Under the pieces are notes generated by a model. It saw nothing but the letters and a program-made list of their open reading frames with translations, was not told the DNA's origin and did not search any database. Below, one piece after another: positions 34,974 through 42,159 of a stretch of 64,000 nt of DNA. A program made the translations under genes and the position numbers. The stretch spans positions 1 through 64,000 of the forward strand of contig JAISGK010000081.1 of assembly GCA_031263155.1 (NCBI GenBank). The letters run 5' to 3'. How positions within the stretch are numbered: position 1 is the first letter of the stretch; the number at the start of each line of letters is the position of its first letter. This DNA comes from Clostridiales bacterium. Lineage in GTDB: Bacteria > Bacillota > Clostridia > Lachnospirales > WQUN01.

Positions 34974-35261
34974 TTACGCCTCAAGGCGTACTATTAAATA
35001 TCGCAACACATTCTCAAAAAAACGTATGCGTCCCTCAATCTCTTTTGGGGCGTTCGGTTCGGCGCTAAACGTTATAAACGCGTAGCAACCTTCAGCAAAC
35101 TTTTGAATTTCGTAGGCGAGGCGGCGCTTGCCCCATTCGTCAACCTTATCGACGCTACCGCCAAATCGCGTGATAAGCTCTTGCACCTTTTCAAGCTCGC
35201 CTTTAAGGTCATCGCCTTCAATGTCGGGCCTAATGATCACGCCCAATTCGTACTTGTTCAA
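34974..35261 (-). CDS. rpsF: 30S ribosomal protein S6
   Basis: S6, 95 aa, starts MNKYELGVIIRPD and shows the conserved KVDEWGKRRLAYEIQKFAEGCY core. It initiates at TTG 35261 with AAGGAGG six bases upstream. It is first in the rpsF-ssb-rpsR operon, driven by the promoter at 35316-35344. In other bacteria the S6-S18 pair binds its own leader, and a hairpin is present here at 35285-35303. Confidence 0.97.
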   Translation of the reverse strand: MNKYELGVIIRPDIEGDDLKGELEKVQELITRFGGSVDKVDEWGKRRLAYEIQKFAEGCYAFITFSAEPNAPKEIEGRIRFFENVLRYLIVRLEA

Positions 35262-35284
35262 TATAATCCTCCTTTTGGACTTTG

Positions 35285-35303
35285 GCCGATTTGATTAATC
35301 GGC
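35285..35303 (-). promoter_or_regulatory. Hairpin in the rpsF leader
   Basis: GCCGATT (35285-35291) and AATCGGC (35297-35303) form a 7-bp stem between the transcription start and the ribosome binding site. S6-S18 autoregulatory leaders contain a hairpin with a CCG element; this is a candidate, not a demonstrated match. Confidence 0.4.
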
Positions 35304-35315
35304 AAGGATTTTTAG

Positions 35316-35344
35316 ATTGTAGCATGTTCGCCTGTTTTTGGCAA
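35316..35344 (-). promoter_or_regulatory. rpsF-ssb-rpsR promoter
   Basis: On the minus strand TTGCCA (35339-35344), 17-bp spacer, TACAAT (35316-35321). Confidence 0.8.
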
Positions 35345-35346
35345 GA

Positions 35347-35396
35347 GTCAGTGTTGGCCCGGGTCAGTTGCTGACCCTAGTCAGTTGCCAACCCTG
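35347..35396 (+). repeat. 17-bp tandem repeats with palindrome
   Basis: Two 17-bp units, GTCAGTTGCTGACCCTA (35363-35379) and GTCAGTTGCCAACCCTG (35380-35396), follow a diverged copy starting at 35347. The sequence GGGTCAG-TTG-CTGACCC (35361-35377) is a perfect hairpin or operator. The block lies between the divergent promoters of rpsF and the amylase gene, 20 bp before the amylase -35. Confidence 0.6.
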
Positions 35397-35415
35397 GTTA
35401 ATTGCGCGGGGCGCA

Positions 35416-35444
35416 TTGCTTTTAATAAGACAATATGCTATAAT
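35416..35444 (+). promoter_or_regulatory. Amylase gene promoter
   Basis: TTGCTT (35416-35421), 17-bp spacer, TATAAT (35439-35444). Its -10 covers the ATG at 35443, ruling that codon out as the amylase start. Confidence 0.8.
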
Positions 35445-35472
35445 GCCGCAAAAAAAGCAAGGATGTGTATGT

Positions 35473-37584
35473 GTGCAGAGTATTTTGGATACGCTTAAAT
35501 ACGCGGCAAATCAACGTTCTTATATCAATGTCGAAGCTGTCTTTTCAGACGAAACCCATAACTTTGTGTGCCCCTGCGAGCCGCGCCTGGGCGAGCCGGT
35601 GACAATAAAGCTGCGCGTTGCCAAAAACAACATTGATAATGCCTTTTTGCATATAAATAATACCGTTTACCGTATGCATAAAACAACGTGTGATCACGGA
35701 TCCCATTCCCTCAGCGCCCATAACGAAAAATGTTCGCATTGCGAGATCTTTGACTACTACGCAGTCGATATAGACGCGACACAGGCTGCGTATCATTTTT
35801 CTATAGTCAGAGAAGATAGAACATATTATTACAACAAGCAGGGGCTTACGCGTGAGCTTAACGAAGAATTTAGCTTCCGCATTGTGCCCGATTTTGTAAC
35901 CCCAGAATGGGCAAAGGGCGCATTGATGTATCACATATTTGTTGACAGGTTTTATAATGGATCTAAGTCTAACGATGTGATTAACAACGAGTACATCTAT
36001 TTGGGCAAGCCGGCCACGCAAAAGCAATGGGGCGATCCATTGTGCCGCGATGATTTCGGTTGCTTTTATGGCGGCGACTTGTCCGGGATTATAAAAAAGC
36101 TGGATTATATTGCTGAACTTGGTGTAGAAGCCATATATCTTTCTCCAATATTTGTGTCGCCAAGCAGCCATAAATATGATATACAAGATTATGATTACGT
36201 AGATCCGCATTTTGGGCAAATTGTTAAAGAAGGTGGCGATGCGCTGCACTATGATCGCTTTCAAAATCGCTATGCGACAAAGTATATCGCCAGAACGACA
36301 GATGTGGCTAATTTGGAGGCGTCTAACCGGATTTTTGCCCAGTTGGTGCAATTGGCTCACAAACGCGGTATCAAGGTTATTCTTGATGGCGTGTTTAATC
36401 ATTGCGGAGCGTTTAATAAATGGTTGGACAAAGAGAATTTTTACGGCGGGCTCCGATATCCGTTAGGGGCCTATAAAGACGCAAACAGTCAATACCATGA
36501 CTACTTCAAGTGGTACGATAGTAACTGGCCCAACAATGACTGTTATGACGGGTGGTGGGGCTACGACAATCATCCCAAGCTGAATTACGAAAACTCTCCC
36601 GAACTGCGTGATTATATTATGGGCGTGGGAAAAAAATGGGTGTCGCCCCCCTTTAACGCTGACGGTTGGCGTTTAGACGTGGCCGCCGACCTGGGGCAAA
36701 GCGAGGAATTTAACCATAATTTTTGGAAAGATTTTAGAAAAGCGGTAAAGTCGGCCAACCCCGAAGCCATTATTCTTGCCGAACACTACGGCGACCCAAG
36801 CGGCTGGCTTAAAGGCGACGAGTGGGATACGGTGATGAATTACGATGCCTTTATGGAACCCATAACATGGTTTTTGACGGGTATGGAAAAACACAGCGAA
36901 ACATTTGATCAGGGCCGGCTTAACAATGCCATGGCATTCGAGTCGTCTATGCGAAACGCTATGGCCAGGTTTTCGGTACATTCGCTGCACTGCGCGATGA
37001 ATGAGCTATCTAACCACGATCATTCTCGTTTTTTGACAAGAACCAACAAAACTGTAGGTCGGTTGCACACCTTGGGCGCGGACGCCGCCGATCGCGGTGT
37101 GGACATAGCCGTTATGATGGAGGCCGTAGTGTTTCAAATGACGTGGCCCGGGTGTCCGACAATATATTATGGAGACGAAGCCGGGCTTGCAGGTTGGACA
37201 GAGCCGGATGCCAGGCGGCCATACCCATGGGGTCATGTAAACGCGTCGCTGATACAGTTTCATAAAGTGTGCGCGGGGTTGCGCAAGCAATATCAGGCGT
37301 TGCGCACGGGATGCCTATCATTTCTGTTTAATGATACAGGGCTGCTTACCTATGGCAGGTGGGATAAAGACGAACACATCTGCATAGCCATAAATAATAA
37401 CGATTCATCACTGCATGAGTCTATACCCGTTTGGAAAATGGAATGTCCTCCGCAATGCGAAATGAAGGTGCTGATAAGCGCGCAAGAAGGGGAATGGAGC
37501 ACAGAGGGGACGGTTTCCGTTAGGCAAGGCTACGCGGATATATATATCGGCGGGCACGGATGTGTAATACTGCGCCAGGTTTAG
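35473..37584 (+). CDS. GH13 alpha-amylase family enzyme (neopullulanase/cyclomaltodextrinase-like)
   Basis: A 703-aa starch-active glycoside hydrolase without signal peptide. An N-terminal beta domain (about 1-150) resembles the CBM34-like domain of maltogenic amylases. The catalytic barrel shows region I DGVFNHCG, region II DGWRLDVA with the nucleophile Asp, region III AEHYGD with the acid Glu, and region IV ELSNHDHSR. The substrate would be imported maltodextrins or cyclodextrins. GTG 35473 is chosen: AAGGA lies 9 nt upstream and upstream ATGs precede the transcription start. The gene is divergent from the rpsF operon, with operator-like repeats between. Confidence 0.9.
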   Translation: MQSILDTLKYAANQRSYINVEAVFSDETHNFVCPCEPRLGEPVTIKLRVAKNNIDNAFLHINNTVYRMHKTTCDHGSHSLSAHNEKCSHCEIFDYYAVDIDATQAAYHFSIVREDRTYYYNKQGLTRELNEEFSFRIVPDFVTPEWAKGALMYHIFVDRFYNGSKSNDVINNEYIYLGKPATQKQWGDPLCRDDFGCFYGGDLSGIIKKLDYIAELGVEAIYLSPIFVSPSSHKYDIQDYDYVDPHFGQIVKEGGDALHYDRFQNRYATKYIARTTDVANLEASNRIFAQLVQLAHKRGIKVILDGVFNHCGAFNKWLDKENFYGGLRYPLGAYKDANSQYHDYFKWYDSNWPNNDCYDGWWGYDNHPKLNYENSPELRDYIMGVGKKWVSPPFNADGWRLDVAADLGQSEEFNHNFWKDFRKAVKSANPEAIILAEHYGDPSGWLKGDEWDTVMNYDAFMEPITWFLTGMEKHSETFDQGRLNNAMAFESSMRNAMARFSVHSLHCAMNELSNHDHSRFLTRTNKTVGRLHTLGADAADRGVDIAVMMEAVVFQMTWPGCPTIYYGDEAGLAGWTEPDARRPYPWGHVNASLIQFHKVCAGLRKQYQALRTGCLSFLFNDTGLLTYGRWDKDEHICIAINNNDSSLHESIPVWKMECPPQCEMKVLISAQEGEWSTEGTVSVRQGYADIYIGGHGCVILRQV

Positions 37585-37614
37585 GGCGTATCCTGTTGAA
37601 AATTTGAATTCATG

Positions 37615-37643
37615 TTGCGTTTGTGTTCGCATTAGGGTATGCT
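37615..37643 (+). promoter_or_regulatory. Promoter of the small gene at 37666
   Basis: TTGCGT (37615-37620), 17-bp spacer, TATGCT (37638-37643). Confidence 0.6.
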
Positions 37644-37665
37644 ATGGGCGAGAGGCGATTTTTTT

Positions 37666-37887
37666 ATGGTTGAATTGCGTCAGTTGAGAACGCGGACGCT
37701 TCCTTTTGCCGTGACAGATGCGGCGGCTACGCAAACCGACAACAAGCAATTTCGGACGCTTTTAAGTGATATGCGTAACAAGGCCGCTCAAAAGGGATTT
37801 ATGAGTAATGAGGAAATCGACGCGGAGATACAGGCCGCCCGCGCCGATAAGGCGGGCGATAATTTAGAAATGCAGCATATCCAATAA
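37666..37887 (+). CDS. Small hypothetical protein (73 aa), antitoxin-like tail
   Basis: The product reads MVELRQLRTRTLPF at the start and ends with a charged helical stretch SNEEIDAEIQAARADKAG, which resembles the C-terminal ends of small antitoxin or DNA-binding proteins. No toxin gene is next to it. It has its own promoter (37615-37643) and a terminator (37895-37936), which supports expression as a single gene. ATG 37666 follows GAGAGG; the open frame reaches 37639, but that ATG is inside the -10 element. The family is not recognised. Confidence 0.6.
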   Translation: MVELRQLRTRTLPFAVTDAAATQTDNKQFRTLLSDMRNKAAQKGFMSNEEIDAEIQAARADKAGDNLEMQHIQ

Positions 37888-37894
37888 TAAAAAG

Positions 37895-37936
37895 AGCAGG
37901 ACCGTCATGTGGTGCTTCCTGTATGACAGCCCTGCT
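37895..37936. terminator. Two-part terminator hairpin
   Basis: AGCAGG (37895-37900) pairs with CCTGCT (37931-37936), with an inner GTCAT/ATGAC stem, followed by GTTTTATTGTTTTTT. It ends the small gene and may also serve the convergent protease gene. Confidence 0.75.
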
Positions 37937-37939
37937 GTT

Positions 37940-39235
37940 TTATTGTTTTTTATCCATCTCTTTTACAACCTCTATGGCCTTTTGCAATTGCGGATCGTCT
38001 TCTGGATTAAGCGAGCCTATTTGCGCCGCTAGTTCTGTAGGCATTTCCACTACATATTCTGGCACTATGCCGTCACCTTGTATGCATACGCCGCTGGGGG
38101 TATAGTACCTCGCGACGGTTACCTTTAGCGCGCTGCCATCGTCCAGCATAAAAAGGTTTTGCACTATGCCCTTGCCGAAGGTCTTTTCGCCTACCAATAC
38201 GCCTGTGCCTGTATCCTTAATCGCTCCAGACATAACCTCAGAGGCGCTGGCGCTGTTGGCGTTAACCAGCACGGCCAAGGGAATGTTTATGCGGTCGGGA
38301 TTGCTGTATATATACTCCCTTTCTCCGTTCTTGTCTTCTGTGTAGACTATAATACCCTCGGGTATCAATATGTCTGTTATCTTTGTCACGACGTCGAGTA
38401 GCCCGCCGGGATTATTGCGCAGGTCTATTATCAGGCCTTTCGCGCCGTCCTGCATAAGCTCTGTGTAGGCGTCTTCAAATTGTCCGGTAGTGACGCGATC
38501 AAACGCGTTTAGCTTTATATAGGCTATGTCTTCCGTGAGCATCTCGCTTGTCACTGTGGGGATGTTGATTTTTTTTCGCACAACGTCTACTTCAAACATG
38601 TCGTTGCCCTGGGAGCGATATACAGTAATACGCACAGTCGTTCCCGCTTTGCCCTTTGTGATGCCTGTCACATCATCCAGACTCGCGCCAGTAACATCCA
38701 ATCCGTTAATTTTTACAAACTTATCGCCCGCTTTAATGCCCGCCATGTCCGCCGGCTCGCCAGGGTACACATGTGTTACGGTGGTTATCTTATCGTCGGG
38801 GTCAAGTGTGACCTGCAAACCGATACCCGCGTACGACCCCTCGGTAGATTGCAAAAACGTGGCAAGAGACTTTTTATCAAAATAAGTGGTGTATGGATCG
38901 CCTACCCCAACGACAAACCCGCGATACATGGATTCTTCCAGCGTGGCGTCATCATACGCGTTGATAGAATGCGCGTCAAGAACGGCTTTTATCTCGCCTA
39001 TTTTATCATCCATTGACAATCTCTGTCCATAATAACGCGAGTAGAGTCTTTGCCCCAGGCTTAACGCGGAGGTGCACGCCAACATAACGCACATACCGGT
39101 AACAAGGCCCCTAAAGAACAAAGAGGTACTAATCTTGCGCGGCTTTTCTTCATTTGTTGGCGCTTCAGCCGATCCAGTCGGCGGTATATTATTGTATTCT
39201 ACAGGTGTAAAAAAATGATAGACGCTGTTTTTCAT
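37940..39235 (-). CDS. S41 carboxyl-terminal processing protease
   Basis: The 431-aa protein has one N-terminal membrane anchor (about residues 38-60, RGLVTGMCVMLACTSAL), a PDZ domain (about 130-210, GIGLQVTLDPDD; GIKAGDKFVKING) and the S41 catalytic core: RNNPGGLLDVV, nucleophile serine in NSASASEVMSGA and lysine in GEKTFGKGIVQ. Anchored CtpA/CtpB-type proteases cut C-termini of extracytoplasmic proteins; in Bacillus CtpB takes part in the sigma-K checkpoint of sporulation. A sporulation role here is inference only. GGAGG precedes the ATG and a promoter lies at 39272-39300. Confidence 0.93.
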   Translation of the reverse strand: MKNSVYHFFTPVEYNNIPPTGSAEAPTNEEKPRKISTSLFFRGLVTGMCVMLACTSALSLGQRLYSRYYGQRLSMDDKIGEIKAVLDAHSINAYDDATLEESMYRGFVVGVGDPYTTYFDKKSLATFLQSTEGSYAGIGLQVTLDPDDKITTVTHVYPGEPADMAGIKAGDKFVKINGLDVTGASLDDVTGITKGKAGTTVRITVYRSQGNDMFEVDVVRKKINIPTVTSEMLTEDIAYIKLNAFDRVTTGQFEDAYTELMQDGAKGLIIDLRNNPGGLLDVVTKITDILIPEGIIVYTEDKNGEREYIYSNPDRINIPLAVLVNANSASASEVMSGAIKDTGTGVLVGEKTFGKGIVQNLFMLDDGSALKVTVARYYTPSGVCIQGDGIVPEYVVEMPTELAAQIGSLNPEDDPQLQKAIEVVKEMDKKQ

Positions 39236-39271
39236 GCTGTAACCTCCGGGAAGACGGTATTACTTCCATTA

Positions 39272-39300
39272 AGTATATTCCCGTCGCCATCTTTTTACAA
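39272..39300 (-). promoter_or_regulatory. Promoter of the S41 protease gene
   Basis: On the minus strand TTGTAA (39295-39300), 17-bp spacer, TATACT (39272-39277). Confidence 0.65.
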
Positions 39301-39331
39301 CCGTAGATTAAAGCGCGGATTTACCATGAAT

Positions 39332-40930
39332 TTATCTAAATAAGTCGAGCACATCGTCGGGGATAATGCCCAGCCGCCATACAGACAATCCCTTAACGCC
39401 AAATAGCGAGGCAAGCCGCAGCTTGGCGTCTACACTGCGTTCATCCTCATACCATACTATATTGTCAGTCCCATCGTCGTGGTTAACAAATGTTATATAC
39501 GTGTTGTCGTACTTTTCAGAATAATTAACCGCCGCCCCGTCCGCGATGCGGTTATATATGGCGCTGTAGGCGGGCGTATAAGGCGTGTCATTAAGTATAA
39601 CGCCGCCCTTTAGCTTCCACTGCGCGGAGGCGAAAGATAATTGAAAACAAATTTTGGATATGTCGGTAACGCCCATTGATCTGTCTGTTATCACGCTTAG
39701 GCCATAATATACATCATTAATTGGCGTAAGCGGGGTTGTGGTAAAGCCGCTCGACATTTCTTCGTAGCTCAATCTTTTGGCGTTATAATCGTGCGCCATA
39801 AGAATAACCAGATCCGCCACGTTGCCTATTGCCCTAAAATCATAACCGTTAAAATATTCAGACGCGCGCGCGGGCTGAACGGCGACCGCCATATAATTCG
39901 CGGCAGGATTCATCATGTTTTTAAGCTCTTTTAAAAATAATACAAAATTGTCTTTAGACGACGCCTTTAAGTTTTCAAAATCAATGGCCACTCCATCGTA
40001 GTCCGCCGCCACAGCGGCTATTTGGTTTACCATTTGGCTTCGGAGCGAAGCGTTGGATATAAGATAGGCGGAAAGAGCAATGTCTCCGCCTCCGCTAAAG
40101 ACATATTTGTTCTCGACAGATACCATCAACAAGGCGCGCTTTCCTTGCCCGCGAATGTTATCCAAAACAACCTCATACTTCGCCGGCCGGTAATAGTCGT
40201 TCGAGTTGTCTGTGGATTGATTAATACGCACGCCATTGTCCCATTCTACACGGCACCAGCCCAGGCACACACTGTCCGCCGCAGATATAAGATAAGACTG
40301 ATCGAAAGAGTCTATGGCGTAGAACATGTTAATCGGCTTGTTTTTTGTGTACGTGTTTGCCAGCTTGTTGTACATTCTTACCATCATCGAGGCGGCCTGC
40401 TCTCTGGTGGCGTTCGCTTCGGGATGAAATTCGGTTGGTGTCACACCGTAAATAATCCCCAAATCTTTCGCCATGGTAATGTAGCCGATATTGTTTGTCA
40501 CATCGTCAAAGGGACTCGCCAAGGTATTAAGTTGCTGCGCCAATGTTTCGTACCCTAACGATCGCACAAGCATGATCGCCATTTCTTCTCTTGTTATGGG
40601 ATCGTTGGGTCTAAAATCGCGCGCCTCGCTCGCGGATATTGCTCCCGCGTTCATGGCGGCGTTAACATGCGAGGCGTACCACGCGCCGCCTGACACGACA
40701 GATGTGTTCCAATTCATCAATTGAGACAAAAACGTCACAAATTGCGCGCGCGTAACGGCCAAGCCCATGCCGAACATGCCATTACCCATGCCTTGGGTTA
40801 TATTTTTTTCTTTGAGCGTCATAATATCAGAATAGGCCCAATGTCCTGAACCAACATCGGTAAACGCATATGCTGGAACGGCGAACAATATTATGCACGC
40901 ACAGAGAATAGCGCACATCAAATACTTCAA
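39332..40930 (-). CDS. SLH-domain protein with GH18 glycosidase domain
   Basis: After a signal peptide, residues about 22-200 contain three S-layer homology repeats (FTDVGSGHWAYSDI, ITREEMAIMLVRSLG, ATREQAASMMVRMYN) that anchor proteins to pyruvylated cell-wall polymer. The rest is a GH18 barrel; the catalytic motif DGVAIDFE (DxxxDxE) is present, so it should hydrolyse beta-1,4-linked N-acetylglucosamine polymers such as peptidoglycan or chitin, as spore-cortex YaaH-type proteins do. TTG 40930 is preferred: GGGGGG precedes it and it overlaps the manA stop (TTGA). Translational coupling to manA is odd, since the two functions are unrelated. Confidence 0.9.
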   Translation of the reverse strand: MKYLMCAILCACIILFAVPAYAFTDVGSGHWAYSDIMTLKEKNITQGMGNGMFGMGLAVTRAQFVTFLSQLMNWNTSVVSGGAWYASHVNAAMNAGAISASEARDFRPNDPITREEMAIMLVRSLGYETLAQQLNTLASPFDDVTNNIGYITMAKDLGIIYGVTPTEFHPEANATREQAASMMVRMYNKLANTYTKNKPINMFYAIDSFDQSYLISAADSVCLGWCRVEWDNGVRINQSTDNSNDYYRPAKYEVVLDNIRGQGKRALLMVSVENKYVFSGGGDIALSAYLISNASLRSQMVNQIAAVAADYDGVAIDFENLKASSKDNFVLFLKELKNMMNPAANYMAVAVQPARASEYFNGYDFRAIGNVADLVILMAHDYNAKRLSYEEMSSGFTTTPLTPINDVYYGLSVITDRSMGVTDISKICFQLSFASAQWKLKGGVILNDTPYTPAYSAIYNRIADGAAVNYSEKYDNTYITFVNHDDGTDNIVWYEDERSVDAKLRLASLFGVKGLSVWRLGIIPDDVLDLFR

Positions 40931-42045
40931 ATTAAATCCCCCCGTCTGCCATAGTCTATCGGCAGCGAGCAATTTTTTAACACATCTTTATTGTGCCCTG
41001 ATTTTAGCAACGGGGCTATGAAATCATTGGCAATGTGAGGCACAAAGCTCTTGAGCAGGTATCCGCAGCCACATAGTTTGTATTCTCCCATAGAGGCGGG
41101 TATAAAGACAGACTGCGACGTTTGCAGCTCCACAGCCCTGTTTGCGCTTTCGACGGTCACATGGCCGTCTACACAAGTAAAGACATAAAATTTTAAAGGA
41201 TCGGACTTTTCCGCAATGTCATGGCCGGGCTTAAGATCGTATCCAATGCAACAAAAATGCGAGTTAGCTATGTAGTAGGTTTGCTGCCCAACAGTGACGC
41301 CGACTGTTGGCGTGTTGAGAATGGGTTTTGCCGAAAGAACCTTTAAGGATTTTTCGACATGCAGTTGACGCGGCTTGCCATCAAGACCAAGCCTGCCATA
41401 ATCATAAACCCGGTAAGTGATATCGCTGTTCTGCTGGATCTCCGCAACCACAACTCCTCTAGTTATCGCGTGCAGAGTCCCTGCGGGTATGTTTATAATG
41501 TCTCCGCGTTTTACCGGCACATAGCCGAGAAGATCCTCCACGCGATTTTGCGTTATGGCTTCGGCAAAAGCGGGCTTGTCCGTACCGGGTTTAAGCCCAA
41601 TAACAAGCCGGCTGTTTTGCGGCGCGTCAAGAACATACCACATTTCATTTTTTCCGCGAGGTTTGGTGTCTGCCTTTGTGGCATTTTGAGGCGAGGCGGT
41701 CTTTTCACAGGCAGGCCCTTCCAATTCCAGCGCCTGCGAGTCGTCGGGATGCACCTGCACAGACAAATTGTCATTAGCGTCTATTATTTTGTACAACAAA
41801 GGAAAATCACCAAACGCGAAATTCGAACCCAGCCACGCGGCTCGACCGCCCTCGGCATTCACCACGTCGCAAAATCTTTGCCCGGCATAAACTCCGTTGG
41901 ACACAACGCTCATTTCATCAGTTCTCATAGAGATATCCCAACTTTCGCCCGTATGGTCAAATGGCGTCATACGGCCAAAGCGCTCCATTTTTCGTCCACC
42001 CCAAACCCTTTCTTTATAAATGGGAAGAAACAACAGCGGATACAT
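40927..42045 (-). CDS. manA: Mannose-6-phosphate isomerase (type I)
   Basis: ManA interconverts mannose 6-phosphate and fructose 6-phosphate. The 372-aa cupin enzyme shows ERVWGG at the N-terminus, zinc ligands in VQVHPDD and KNEMWYVLDA, and the IPAGTLHAI block. AAGGGGAT precedes the ATG. A TTGACA-17-TACGAT promoter lies at 42082-42110. It is translationally coupled to the SLH-GH18 gene, which would fit supply of sugar precursors to cell-surface glycans, but that link is inference. Confidence 0.94.
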   Translation of the reverse strand: MYPLLFLPIYKERVWGGRKMERFGRMTPFDHTGESWDISMRTDEMSVVSNGVYAGQRFCDVVNAEGGRAAWLGSNFAFGDFPLLYKIIDANDNLSVQVHPDDSQALELEGPACEKTASPQNATKADTKPRGKNEMWYVLDAPQNSRLVIGLKPGTDKPAFAEAITQNRVEDLLGYVPVKRGDIINIPAGTLHAITRGVVVAEIQQNSDITYRVYDYGRLGLDGKPRQLHVEKSLKVLSAKPILNTPTVGVTVGQQTYYIANSHFCCIGYDLKPGHDIAEKSDPLKFYVFTCVDGHVTVESANRAVELQTSQSVFIPASMGEYKLCGCGYLLKSFVPHIANDFIAPLLKSGHNKDVLKNCSLPIDYGRRGDLI

Positions 42046-42081
42046 ATACTATCCCCTTGTTTTAGAATGTGCTACGTTTAT

Positions 42082-42110
42082 ATCGTATGTCAAAATTCAC
42101 CCGCTGTCAA
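42082..42110 (-). promoter_or_regulatory. manA promoter
   Basis: On the minus strand TTGACA (42105-42110), 17-bp spacer, TACGAT (42082-42087). It lies just downstream of the Shango-type cassette. Confidence 0.75.
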
Positions 42111-42159
42111 TGCGAAATTACACGAATTGGCGTATAATAAATAGAATTATAAGTATATA

